A DNA stretch of 64,000 nt from Bacteroidota bacterium (GTDB lineage: Bacteria; Bacteroidota; Bacteroidia; AKYH767-A; OLB10), in NCBI GenBank assembly GCA_016714005.1, contig JADJOA010000005.1:124001-188000 (forward strand), written 5' to 3'. This document shows positions 52,938-63,056 of this stretch, one piece after another (position 1 is the stretch's first letter; every line of letters begins with the position of its first letter). The position numbers and the translations under genes were made by a program. Under the pieces are notes generated by a model that saw nothing but the letters and a program-made list of their open reading frames with translations, made no database searches and was not told the origin of the DNA.

Positions 52938-54602
52938 ATGAAAATTTTCAGACGCAAGTCTATTTCGCAAGCTATTACGGACTTTAACAAAACCGGTGGC
53001 GATGGCGACCAACATGCTAATTCACTTAAAAAAAACTTATCGGCTCGCGACTTAACTTTTTTTGGTATTGCAGCTATTATTGGTGCCGGCAGTTTTAGCA
53101 GTTTGGGTGAGGCATGTTTTAAAGGAGGCCCGGGGGTGGTTTTGCTTTTTCTTATTTGCACGCTTGCCTGCGGTTTTACTGCCATGTGTTATGCCGAGTT
53201 TGCATCGCGCCTGCCCATTAGCGGAAGCGCTTACACCTATGCTTATGTTTCGTTTGGTGAACTGTTTGCATGGATAATAGGCTGGGCATTAATTATGGAA
53301 TATTCCATTGGAAATATTTATGTGGCTTTTTCCTGGAGCGGATATTTTACAAATCTTATTGAGCAGTTTGGCATACACCTTCCCGAGTATTTAACTATTA
53401 ATTACCGCAGCGCACACCAGGCATTTTTAGCCGGCACAGCAGGCGAAGGGCAAACAGCATGGCTAACAGCGCCACAAATAGGCGGCCTGCATATTATTTT
53501 TGATTTACCGGCACTGCTCATTAATGTATTTGTAACGTGGCTGGTTTTTGTTGGTGTAAAAGAATCGAAAAACGTAAGCAACATAATGGTGCTGCTTAAG
53601 CTTGGCATTATACTGCTTGTAATAGTTATAGGTGCGGGTTATGTTAACATTGATAACTGGACTCCTTTTATGCCTAACGGTTTTGGAGGTGTAATGGGAG
53701 GGGTAGCAGCCGTGTTTTTTGCATACATTGGTTTTGATGCAGTTTCAACACTTGCCGAAGAAAGTAAAAATCCACAGCGCGATTTACCTAAGGGCATGAT
53801 TTACTCATTGGTAATTTGTACGGTGGTTTACATCATACTTGCATTGGTACTTACAGGCATGGTTTCATACACGCAACTTGGTGTGAGCGACCCTTTAGCC
53901 GAGGTGTTTAAAATAAAAGAAGTAAAGTGGATGCTTTTTATTATTTCAATTGGAGCTGTAATAGCCATGACAAGTGTAATACTTGTTTTTCAGTTAGGGC
54001 AGCCGCGTATATGGATGAGCATGAGCCGCGATGGGTTGTTGCCTTAAAAAATTTGCAAGCATACATCCAAAGCATAAGACACCGGGGTTCTCTACTATTA
54101 TAACGGGTTTGGTGGTAGGCTTGCCCATGTTTTTGTTGATGAAAAATTTATTCTTGATTTCACTTCTATTGCCACCTTATTTGCTTTTGTACTGGTTTGT
54201 GCAGGTGTGCTTACCTTACCGCAAAAGGAAATAAAGGAATCGGGCAGATTTTCTCTTCCATACATTAATGCTAAGTATATAGTACCCGTATTGGTTATAT
54301 CGGCAGCAATAGCTTTATGTATTTATAATATGCCGTACGTAAAGCAGGTAATTACGTTTAGTGGCGATGATTTTACGAAGTCGTTTGTAATGCTGTTGTT
54401 TTTTATGCTATGCATTACTTTGTCTGTATTATCGTTTATGCGAAACCTTTCACTTATTCCGGTGTTAGGAGTGATATCTTGCTGCTACCTTCTTACTCCC
54501 ATGAGCAAAAGCAACTGGTTGTGGTTTTGGCATGGCTTGCATTGGGATTGATAATTTATTTTTCTTACAGTTATAAAAAAAAGCCGCTTAAACACCCATT
54601 AA
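52938..54602 (+). CDS. APC-family amino-acid permease (several frameshifts)
   Basis: Joined pieces give about 555 residues with some 12-13 membrane helices. The start MKIFRRKSISQAITDFNKTG is a basic cytoplasmic tail. DLTFFGIAAIIGAGSFSSLG and GFDAVSTLAEESKNPQRDLP are signatures of the cationic amino-acid transporter branch. Indels are near 54045, 54210, 54500-54550 and 54580; the corrected tail reads YSYKKSRLNTH and stops at 54602. It should import an amino acid by symport or exchange; the substrate is not evident. Confidence 0.85.
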
Positions 54603-54654
54603 ATTTTATTTTAAAATACCACAATCAAAACCACTTAAAAACAGAAATTAAATT

Positions 54655-55413
54655 ATGCCAACCATTTTTGTAACAGGCGCCACTGCCGGATTCGGTAAAG
54701 CCATAGCCATTAAATTTTCTCAACACGGATGGGATGTAATTATAAACGGCAGGAGGGAAGAGCGTTTAAGAAAACTGGAAGAAGAAATAAAAACAGCTAC
54801 CGGTGTTAAAGTACTCTCACTGCCGTTTGACGTAAGAGATAACAATGCAGTGGAAACCGCCATTAAAACCATGCCGCATAACTGGAAGCATGTAGATGTG
54901 CTGGTGAACAATGCAGGGCTTGCATCGGGCTTAGGACCTATTAACGATGGACAGATTGATGACTGGAATGTAATGATAGATACAAACATTAAAGGATTGC
55001 TTTATGTTACTAAGGCTATTATGCCCGATATGATACAACGCAAAAGCGGCCATATTATAAATATAAGCTCCATTGCAGGTAAAGAAGCTTATATGAAAGG
55101 CAACGTTTATTGTGCTACCAAGTTTGCTGTGGATGCACTTACCAAAAGTATGCGTATTGATTTGCTTGAGCATAACATTAAGGTTACATCTGTTTGCCCG
55201 GGTGCTGCCGAAACGGAATTTTCGCTGGTGCGGTTAAAAGGAGATGCCGAGCGTGCCAAAAATGTTTACGCAGGCTATGAGCCGTTAAGAGCCGATGACA
55301 TTGCCGATGTAGTTTACTTTGCTGCCTCGCGGCCCGCACATGTATGCTTAAATGACATAGTAATTATGCCCACTGCCCAGGCAAACACAAGTCATTTGAT
55401 AAGGAAAACATAG
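54655..55413 (+). CDS. YdfG-like short-chain dehydrogenase/reductase
   Basis: This intact 252-residue NADP(H)-type SDR shows the nucleotide loop TGATAGFGKAIA and GRREERLRKLEEEI with basic residues favouring NADP. VDVLVNNAGLASGLG, HIINISSIAGKEAY (catalytic Ser) and VYCATKFAVDAL (Tyr-xxx-Lys) follow. The closest subgroup is YdfG, a 3-hydroxy acid/serine dehydrogenase. It lies 52 bp downstream of the permease and may be co-transcribed. Confidence 0.87.
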   Translation: MPTIFVTGATAGFGKAIAIKFSQHGWDVIINGRREERLRKLEEEIKTATGVKVLSLPFDVRDNNAVETAIKTMPHNWKHVDVLVNNAGLASGLGPINDGQIDDWNVMIDTNIKGLLYVTKAIMPDMIQRKSGHIINISSIAGKEAYMKGNVYCATKFAVDALTKSMRIDLLEHNIKVTSVCPGAAETEFSLVRLKGDAERAKNVYAGYEPLRADDIADVVYFAASRPAHVCLNDIVIMPTAQANTSHLIRKT

Positions 55414-55414
55414 G

Positions 55415-55942
55415 TTATTTTTTGCGTTGCCTTTCTACCAGGTTCAATATCAAACGGTGATTGGTGAAAAGGAAAAAGCCTACCAATATTTGTAAGGAAT
55501 AATAAATCAAACTTCTTGTGTTAGGGCTCTCTCCAAATTTTATTCCTCTTTGTTTATCTCCAACAAATGTATAAGCGCTTTTGAAAAAATCAGGTATTGC
55601 TTCAGAAAAAATAAAAAGCCCCGATAGTATAATGACTATGCTGATAATTGTTGAGCGATGGATGTTTAGCTCAAATTTATCTTCTTTAAAATGTTTATCA
55701 AGAGACAGTTTGTCAACAATCCAGTCTGGTTTAAAAATACAATACCTGAGTATAAGATAGTAAACTAAGAGTTGCAATAAGATAGCCAAAACACCAATTA
55801 ACATAACATCTTTACTATTATCAGTGCCAAAGGCAATACTAAACAGATTTGAAAAAGCACCCGGAATAATTACAAGAGATTCTAGTATGAAATAGATACC
55901 AGATACTTTAATCAGAATAATAAATAAACTTCTGGGTGTCAT
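55415..55942 (-). CDS. Four-helix membrane protein, unknown
   Basis: This intact 175-residue protein has hydrophobic helices at SLFIILIKVSGIYFILESLV, VMLIGVLAILLQLLVYYLIL, STIISIVIILSGLFIF and YYSLQILVGFFLFTNHRLIL. No family is recognised. It converges on the SDR gene with a 1-bp gap and lies downstream of the ligase gene on its own strand. Confidence 0.65.
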   Translation of the reverse strand: MTPRSLFIILIKVSGIYFILESLVIIPGAFSNLFSIAFGTDNSKDVMLIGVLAILLQLLVYYLILRYCIFKPDWIVDKLSLDKHFKEDKFELNIHRSTIISIVIILSGLFIFSEAIPDFFKSAYTFVGDKQRGIKFGESPNTRSLIYYSLQILVGFFLFTNHRLILNLVERQRKK

Positions 55943-55971
55943 AGGCTTTAATCTAAATTATTAATGGATGA

Positions 55972-58689
55972 TTACATTATTTTATTTTAACTGTAATTGC
56001 CTTCCTCTGAAAACCAAATTCTAAAATTTTGTCAATAAAATCGTAAGGCTTGTAATGATTGATGGCTGCCTGGTGGAAAATACAAGTGGCTGGAGTCATG
56101 CCAGGCAGTGAGTTTACTTCAATAAAGAAAACTTCTACGCGGCTGTCTTCTTTTATTTTTACAAAGCATCAATGCGCGCATAACCTTGTATGTTTAAAAG
56201 TGTGGCTGCATCTTTCAATTGTTTCTTTACTACTTCTGCAATCATCTTATTTTCTATCGTTACCTTGCTGTAACGTGCAGGCGTTATGTTTTGTCCTTGC
56301 CCTGCCAAAAATTTTTCTTCTAAAGAAAGTACTTCGCCCTCGCTTAATGTTTCGCTCGGTTCAAACATTTCAAACTCCACTTCGCCCTTGGCATTATAGT
56401 GTGTAAGCATACCTCCCGTTACTTCCAAAAAATGTTTGGTGCCATCAGCATTTACCAGTGTCTCAATTAAAAAAGATTTTTTGCGCGGAAATTCTTCGTT
56501 AAATTTAACTTTAAGTAATGAGGCTGCTTTTTCATTTAACGCATCTTCTTTACGGAACATCAGTTCGGCAAAGGCATGTAACTGGTTTTCGTTACGCAGT
56601 ACCTTTACAGCACTGCTACAGCCATCGTCAACAGGTTTGGCAATAACCGGAAAACTAAACTGCGCTTTAATTTTATCTTCAATAGCCGATGGGTTGTTTC
56701 TCCACTCATCTTCAAACACCAGCATGTGCCCGGCTGCTTTAAAGCCATGTTGTAATAAAATTTCGTTGGTTTTAAATTTATCAATAGTGGTTTGAGATGA
56801 CTCTACACCACTGCCATTAAACGGCAAGCCCACTCTTATCAGGTTTTGTTGTATAACACCATCTTCGCCCGGGCGACCATGCAATGCAATAAAAACTCCT
56901 TCCACTTGTTTTGCCAAATCCTCGTAAGAAACTTTTACCGGAGACTCTAAGTTTTTTTCTGAAGAATAATTTTCTGTCAACTCTTTACACTCATCTATAA
57001 TTTTATTGATGACAGAGTGTCTTTTAAAAGAAAGAATTTTTTCCTTTATATCATCAGCATTGTCTTTTAAAAGAATGTTTACAGGTATACGGTAAATTTC
57101 ATGGGCTGCATCATTACCCATCAGAAAAAACGGAATGGGTTCGTATTTCTCACTGCTGCTTAGTTTTTCGTAAATGTTTCTTCCGCTTTCAACTGATATG
57201 TGTCTTTCTGTACTATAACCGCCCATTATTACAGCAATGCGTGTTTTCTTTTTCTGCAGCGATTTTTTATCGGAAAGCAACCTGCTAAAACGATCGAGCA
57301 AAAGCGGAGTGGTGCGGTAGTTCTTTAAATCGTTTAAACGGTTTTTTAAAGAAACATAAATAATGTAGGTAATAAACTGTGATGGGTTCAATCCTATTTC
57401 AGCCGCCTGGTGAAAAAGAAACTGCTTGGCATCATGCCTGAAGTAGTGTTGGGATCATTCAGAAAAACTTTACCATCGTTACCATAAAAACCATCAATGC
57501 GTGCATATACATTAAATTGCAAAGCATTGTAAAGTTTACCGCATTCTGTTCTTATCTTTTCAATACCGTCATCATCAATTTGTATAGGTGTTATTTTGCG
57601 CGATAAGCCGGGCAAATATTTACTGCGGTAATCAAATACTTCTTTTCCTTTTTTTATTTCAGTAGGAGGTAAGGCGCATGGCTTTCGATCTGTATTTTCA
57701 ATTACAATACACGAAAATTCTTTTCCTTCAATAAACTGTTCAATCAATACTTCGCTCTCAGCTTCTACAGCTTCAATGGTAATCTCCTCGTCCATTTCAG
57801 CAAACAGGTTGAGGATAACAGACAGCAGTTCTTCGGGATGGAAAATTATTTTGCTGCCAATCTTTACAGGCATACCAATTCCTTCTCTTATATCTGCAAG
57901 AGTTCGTATGTATTCTACCCGCTGCTCGTGACTAAGTTGAGTAAAATTTTCGCGTTTGATGGTATGAATGAAAAAGGCTTTGTTAACGGCATCGGTAAGC
58001 GTTGCAACATTTTCTTTGGTTATAACACTAACACCAATAGATGAGCCCTGGTTGGCAGGTTTAATAACGCATGGCAAGCCAACATTCTTTTCAATAACAT
58101 CAGCGAAGTTTTTTATGCTCTTGCTTTTCCATTCGTGTCTTGAAACAGAGAAAAAAGCTGGAACATTAAAACCGGCATGTTGCATCAGCTTTTTCTGAAC
58201 CACTTTATTCATGCCAATAGCACTTGACAAAATTCCCGATCCGGTGTATGGAATTCGGTAATATTCAAGCAAGCCCTGTATGCGGCCATCTTCGCCATCA
58301 TTGCCATGCAGGCATAAAAAAGCAAGGTCAATTATTTCTGATAATGCGCTGGGTTCAATTTTAGTTCCGAGCTTTGATGCTAATTTTATTTGCTCACTTA
58401 TGGTTAGGTCGCCAATGCTTTCGGCATAAATCTGAAACTCGTTTGCCGATTCGGGCAATGATTCTATATGCGGATAAAAATCCCTTATGCTTCCTTTGTA
58501 AACATATTGCAAGTCTAAAATAATTAAGTTGCCAAAACTGTCGGCAAATATTGGCACTGCATCAAACAACGACTTGTCTAAATTATCGTAAACGGTGCGG
58601 CCACCTGCAAAAGAAACTTCACGCTCGCGCGATGAACCGCCAAATATGATTCCTATTCTTATTTTCATACTTAAAACCAAATTTATCAA
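55972..58689 (-). CDS. Fused double D-alanine--D-alanine ligase-like protein (two frameshifts)
   Basis: Two complete ATP-grasp ligases sit in one gene of about 905 residues. Domain 1 has IIFGGSSREREVSFAGG, CLHGNDGEDGRIQG, CVIKPANQGSSIGVSV, ARIDGFYGNDGKVFLNDPN and SGMMPSS. Domain 2 has AVIMGGYSTERHISVESG, ALHGRPGEDGVIQQN, IAKPVDDGCSSAVKV, and, after a break near 56163, VFFIEVNSLPGMTPAT. The join (HQAAEIGLNPSQFITYII) is restored by one base in a T-run near 57411. In domain 1 the ExN metal motif reads DPN (Glu to Asp), while domain 2 keeps EVN. The two halves may not be equal in activity. It should act in peptidoglycan precursor synthesis. Confidence 0.82.
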
Positions 58690-58862
58690 ACAAAACTATA
58701 CATAATAATTTGTCACCCGCATGTTGCTTTAGGTTAGTTTTCAAAAAGTAAAAGTGAATTAGCCGCACACTTTGTTGTACTATTTTTAGAAGCTGTTTAA
58801 ATTTGTTTGGTATGCCTGTTGTGGATTGAATTTGTAGTAAGAAGCACAATCAATATATTTTT

Positions 58863-59031
58863 GACACAGATTCACAGATTTTATAAGGCAATTAAAGCGC
58901 TTCGCTTTAAAATTTTTACAAATTACAGGCTGCAAAGCAGTTTCAGTGAAAATCAACCATTCAATTTTAATTAATCTCTGAATTTGTGTTAAAAAAAATA
59001 AGTATAAGCAAACTTTTAGATAAATTTTAAC
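58863..59031 (+). repeat. Dispersed palindromic repeat, copy 2
   Basis: It begins GACACAGATTCACAGATT and carries the inner TTAAAGCGCTTCGCTTTAAA palindrome followed by ATTTTTACAAATTA. It then has GCAAAGCAGTTTCAGTGAAA and ends near AATCTCTGAATTTGTG. The tail AAACTTTTAGATAAATTTTA matches copy 1. It fills most of the gap between the ligase start and the TPR gene; 58690-58862 holds no gene. Confidence 0.8.
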
Positions 59032-59036
59032 AACTC

Positions 59037-59349
59037 CTAATAATCATTGGTAAGCATGTTATAAGCTGACATGAGTTCTGCTTTTGCATGGTTATTTTTA
59101 ATGCGGGTAGCTGTTTCAATACTGCTTTTATATGCAGCGGCAGCCTCTGCAGTATTTGTTTTTTCAAGCGCCTGCCCCAATTGATAATAAGCAGCCACAT
59201 AATCAGGATTTAAAGTAATTACTTTTTTGAGAAGTTGAATGGCTGTGTGGTGCTGATTAATTTTTAAATGCTCAAGCGCCAAAGCGTAAAGTGAAAAATA
59301 TCGTTTGGGTCTTCTTTTAAAAATTCCTGTAACTGTTGTATGCGCAACA
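59037..59349 (-). CDS. Small tetratricopeptide-repeat protein (one frameshift)
   Basis: The protein is about 104 residues. It contains LRIQQLQEFLKEDPNDIFH, a break near 59290, then ALALEHLKINQHHTAIQL, LNPDYVAAYYQLGQALEKT and AAAAYKSSIETATRIK, about two and a half TPR units. It has no signal peptide and is probably a cytoplasmic scaffold. The gene starts 13 bp after the stop of the miaE-like gene. Confidence 0.75.
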
Positions 59350-59362
59350 TTACCTTAGTAAC

Positions 59363-59943
59363 TTATCCGTGAATGGTTTCTTTTACGCCAAACTGGTTTA
59401 TGATTTCGCCTTCGTAGTCTAAAAATTCCTGCCAGCGTTTTTCTACATCTTCGCCATTGGCATATTGGCGGGCATAGCCAATAAAAGTGGTGTAATGGTT
59501 GGCTTCGCTAATCATTAATTCTTTGTAAAATTCCTTTAGTTCAGGGTCGGTAATATTTTCACTCAATACACTGAATCGTTCGCAACTGCGTGCTTCAATG
59601 ATAGCTGCAAAAAGCAGGTGATCTATAAGGCGGGTTGTTTTGGAGCCGCCCTTGCGCCTGAAGTTGTATAGCAGGTTTACGTATTCATCTTTTCTTTCGG
59701 GACCTAATACCAAACCACGGGCTTTTATTTTTTCGTGTACCATATTAAAGTGCATCAACTCTTCCTGTGCTATGGCAACTAATCCTTCTATCATATCTGT
59801 TTTATCAGGATAATGCACAATTAAAGAAATGGCATTGCTGGCAGCTTTTTGCTCGCACCAGGCATGGTCGGTTAAAATTTCGGAAATATTTTTTCTACCA
59901 AGTTAACCCAACGCGGGTCGGTAGCCAATTTTAGTTTAAACAT
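59363..59943 (-). CDS. miaE: tRNA-(ms2io6A)-hydroxylase (one frameshift)
   Basis: The protein is about 194 residues. From ATG 59943 it reads MFKLKLATDPRWVNLVEK, an A-run break near 59885, and SEILTDHAWCEQKAASNAIS. Di-iron ligands are in AIAQEELMHFNMVHEK, ARSCERFSVLSENI and ISEANHYTTFIGYARQY, the ExxH pairs of the MiaE fold. It hydroxylates the modified adenosine at tRNA position 37. Confidence 0.88.
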
Positions 59944-60087
59944 TTTTTTGTTTGCAGATTGTATGTTCCATTTATTATCTTTCGTATCTATATCAAAGCT
60001 ATTCTTGATTAATTTTTAAAGCGTCATCCGTTGCTACTTTCCGACTTCCTTATTCAAACAATTTTTTGTGATCCTGATTTTGAATTA

Positions 60088-60987
60088 CTATTTGAGTTTC
60101 ATTACTTGCTCTAACAATGGTGGAAGTCCACTTGGATTAATTTGGTCGTTGTTCCAAAAACTCATTACACAACTTACAAAATTATTCCTCACTGGTGCTG
60201 CAATAAAATAAACTGTTAATGTTTTACCTCCACTCATACCAACTAAAACGGAATTAACTCCTGTAATATCAAAGATAATTTTTTTTGCGTTTGTTTCTGC
60301 TCCTTCAAAAATAACTGCAACGGTTGTGTCTGAAACTATCTTGCCTTTATTGCCAGCTTTGATGGACATAAATTGATTATTTACACTTGATGTAGCATCT
60401 TCAAGGGTTTTGTGAACACTCCAATTCAATTGTCCCCAGTAAGGACATTGAACATTATTAATTCCCATCCATCTGCAACCGCTCCCCAATGGAATTTTTC
60501 TACCTGCAAAATTTATATCATCAATGTTTAACGATGAATAAACCTCTTTTGGAATAGCATTATCTTTTATTAGTCGTGCAAACTTCCTTTCCAATTCTTT
60601 CTCAGTTTTGTTTATTGTTATAAATGAAATGCCTACTACTTTGTCCTCAGCATTTTTAAAAAAGTAGTAATTCATGTTCATGGTAAGTTGCTCGGTAGCA
60701 ACTTTTGATTTGGAAACATAATAGTTTGGAAACTCCATTGTGCTGTCAGAGGATGTAATTTCTTTTTCTCTTACTGATAGATTTTTAAACTTCTTGGAAA
60801 TGTTCTTCGGGTTTAATTCCGTTTCTACTTTTTGAACTGTAATTTCAATTCCATCAACATTAAAAAAGTCAATGCCACTGTTTGAAATTCCATTCAGCCT
60901 GGAAAATAAACTAGTGCTATCTTGTCCAAAAACAAAGCAAGTAGTCAATAATAGAATTAAGGTAAGTAGTTTGGTCTTCTCTATCAT
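60088..60987 (-). CDS. Secreted hypothetical protein
   Basis: This intact 299-residue protein has a signal peptide (LLTLILLLTTCFVFG). The body is alpha/beta with GSGCRWMGINNVQCPYWG, TVAVIFEGAETNAKKIIF and VGMSGGKTLTVYFIAAPVRN. No family is recognised. Its ATG overlaps the stop of the upstream lipoprotein gene (60984-60987), so the two are translated as a pair. Confidence 0.7.
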   Translation of the reverse strand: MIEKTKLLTLILLLTTCFVFGQDSTSLFSRLNGISNSGIDFFNVDGIEITVQKVETELNPKNISKKFKNLSVREKEITSSDSTMEFPNYYVSKSKVATEQLTMNMNYYFFKNAEDKVVGISFITINKTEKELERKFARLIKDNAIPKEVYSSLNIDDINFAGRKIPLGSGCRWMGINNVQCPYWGQLNWSVHKTLEDATSSVNNQFMSIKAGNKGKIVSDTTVAVIFEGAETNAKKIIFDITGVNSVLVGMSGGKTLTVYFIAAPVRNNFVSCVMSFWNNDQINPSGLPPLLEQVMKLK

Positions 60988-61373
60988 TTTGTCATTGTGA
61001 AAGTGTAAATTGGTCGTCCTTTTTCGTCAGATGTTTTAATCCAGTTCTCTTTGTTCTTTGGGTCATTAAATGAAAGTCTATCGGCTTGAAAGATTGTAAA
61101 CTTTGTAAACCATGAGGTAGGAGAAGCATCCTTTCTAAAATTTATTCTTCTTGCTAAGACACTATCATGAGGATAAACAACAAAAGGCAAAGTCATTTCA
61201 AATGGTCCCATTTGGCTTCGCTTCATTACACTTGCCTTAAAATTTAGAGTTTTGTCTGTTGTATTTTTCACATAGAAAGTTGTTAAGGGATAATTATTGA
61301 TACAACTTGTACAAGTCAACATAAAAACAATTGGCATCAAAACATACATTTGGCGGGACACGGTTATTATCAA
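60984..61373 (-). CDS. Putative lipoprotein, unknown
   Basis: This intact 129-residue protein has a hydrophobic start with a Cys-containing region (MPIVFMLTCTSCINNY), likely a lipobox. The start is probably the Met at residue 9 (MYVLMPIVFM). It is followed by a beta-rich domain (TDKTLNFKASVMKRSQ, TLPFVVYPHDSVLARRINF). It overlaps the next gene by 4 bp. No family is recognised. Confidence 0.62.
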   Translation of the reverse strand: MIITVSRQMYVLMPIVFMLTCTSCINNYPLTTFYVKNTTDKTLNFKASVMKRSQMGPFEMTLPFVVYPHDSVLARRINFRKDASPTSWFTKFTIFQADRLSFNDPKNKENWIKTSDEKGRPIYTFTMTK

Positions 61374-61470
61374 GTTTAATTAGTACGAATTTAACTTATT
61401 AAAAGTCCTGATACTTGAAGTTTTAGCAAGAAACTACAGGTATGATTAATCAGTTATTTACTCTAATACT

Positions 61471-62343
61471 CTAAATATGCTTCTCCGCATGATAGCTCGA
61501 ACGTACTAATGGTCCACTCTCTACATAATTAAATCCAATTTGCAGACCTATTGCTTTATACTCTGCAAATTTATCGGGATGAATAAACGATGCAACGGGT
61601 AAATGTTCTTTTGTTGGTTGAAGATACTGACCAATGGTTACAATGTTTACACCGGCATTTTTTAAATCGTTTAGTGTTTCTACAACCTCTTCTTCTGCCT
61701 CGCCAAGCCCAAGCATAATACCCGATTTTGTTTTAACACCGGCAGCGCTAATTTGCTTTAGCGCATCTAAACTTCTGTGGTACTTTGCCTGAACACGTAC
61801 CATTTTGGTAAGTCGCCTTACAGTTTCAATATTGTGAGACATTACCTCGGGCTTCTCATTAATTACCAATTGCAAATTATCCCATTTGCCGGCAAAATCG
61901 CCAACAAGTGTTTCCATAGTTGTACCCGGTGAAATTCTGCGAATGGCTCTTATTGTTTCTACCCAAATATTAGCACCACCGTCTTTTAAATCATCTCTGT
62001 CAACACTGGTAACAACACAGTGCTTTACCTTCATTATTTTAACGCTCTTGGCAATACGCACCGGTTCAAAAGGGTCAACAGCATCTGGTCTGCCGGTGGC
62101 AACAGCGCAAAACTGGCATGAGCGCGTACATACATTTCCTAAAATCATAAATGTGGCTGTGCCCGCTCCCCAGCATTCGCCCATATTAGGGCAGTTTCCG
62201 CTCTCGCATATTGTATGCAGTTTGTTTTCGTCAACCAGCTTACGCACCATACGGTACTCCTCGCCAATGGGTAATTTAACCTTTAGCCAATTGGGTTTTT
62301 TGGTGCGCGGGTTTAAATCCGTAATCTGATTATTGCTTTCCAT
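61471..62343 (-). CDS. lipA: Lipoyl synthase
   Basis: This intact 290-residue radical SAM enzyme inserts two sulfurs into octanoyl-carrier domains. The auxiliary cluster motif is CESGNCPNMGECW, and the radical SAM cluster motif is VCTRSCQFCAVATG. KHCVVTSVDRDDLKDGGAN and the terminal RSSYHAE serine motif are also present. The gene stands alone; a dispersed repeat lies upstream. Confidence 0.96.
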   Translation of the reverse strand: MESNNQITDLNPRTKKPNWLKVKLPIGEEYRMVRKLVDENKLHTICESGNCPNMGECWGAGTATFMILGNVCTRSCQFCAVATGRPDAVDPFEPVRIAKSVKIMKVKHCVVTSVDRDDLKDGGANIWVETIRAIRRISPGTTMETLVGDFAGKWDNLQLVINEKPEVMSHNIETVRRLTKMVRVQAKYHRSLDALKQISAAGVKTKSGIMLGLGEAEEEVVETLNDLKNAGVNIVTIGQYLQPTKEHLPVASFIHPDKFAEYKAIGLQIGFNYVESGPLVRSSYHAEKHI

Positions 62344-62405
62344 TAGCGCAAAAATAGAAATTTAAAGGAGGGTATCAGCCACAGATTTTCACAGAATATT
62401 TTTTT

Positions 62406-62573
62406 GTAGAATTTTTCTAAAAATATGTTATGCTTATTTTTTTGACACAGATTTACAGATTAAATAAAAATGGAATAGATGATTTTGACTAATACTTCTT
62501 TGCGGCAATCAATTTGTGTGAATTTTAAAGCGAAGCGCTTTAATTGGCTTTAAAAAATCTGTAAATCTGTGTT
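62406..62573 (-). repeat. Dispersed palindromic repeat, copy 3 (inverted)
   Basis: In reverse orientation it carries CACAGATTTACAGATT, TTAAAGCGCTTCGCTTTAAA and AATCTGTAAATCTGTGTC, then a tail with AAGCATAACATATTTTTAGA. It matches copies 1 and 2 along most of its length. It lies between lipA and the 62688 gene, and takes up most of that gap. Confidence 0.8.
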
Positions 62574-62687
62574 TAAAGAACCTGACTCTATCAGACTTAA
62601 AATGTAATATGCGGCTTTTATTAAAATTCAATCGCACAGCCGGTTAAATTAGAATTTGTAATCTTACAAAGTCAAATAGAATAGAAC

Positions 62688-63038
62688 ATGCGAAAAATCA
62701 TTATCATTTTAATTACAGTAATTATTATTGGACTTGTTTTGTTTTTTGTGATTGCAGGCTATACCTATAGTGAAGGCTCGCGCACAGGCTATCTCACCAA
62801 ATTTAGTAAACGCGGCTATGTTTTAAAAACTTATGAGGGTGAGTTAAACCTTGGTGGAATGAATGCTCAAAACAACAGTGTTATGAATAACCTTTGGGAT
62901 TTTTCGGTACTTTCAAAAGACGCAGCCGCTATTGATAGTTTACAGCATTACGAAGGAAGTGTGGTTAAGTTATATTACAAGCAGGTGTTAAAAAACATGC
63001 CCGGCAAGGAGATACCGATTACTTTGTTTTTAAGGTAG
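62688..63038 (+). CDS. Small membrane-anchored conserved hypothetical protein
   Basis: This intact 116-residue protein has an N-terminal helix (IIIILITVIIIGLVLFFVIA). A periplasmic domain follows with YSEGSRTGYLTKFSKRGYVL, KTYEGELNLGGMN and VKLYYKQVLKNMPGKEIPIT. From memory this short protein is widespread in Bacteroidota and sometimes labelled 6-phosphogluconate dehydrogenase, which the sequence does not support: there is no nucleotide-binding fold. Confidence 0.75.
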   Translation: MRKIIIILITVIIIGLVLFFVIAGYTYSEGSRTGYLTKFSKRGYVLKTYEGELNLGGMNAQNNSVMNNLWDFSVLSKDAAAIDSLQHYEGSVVKLYYKQVLKNMPGKEIPITLFLR

Positions 63039-63056
63039 AGAAGGTGAGGTGAGAAT

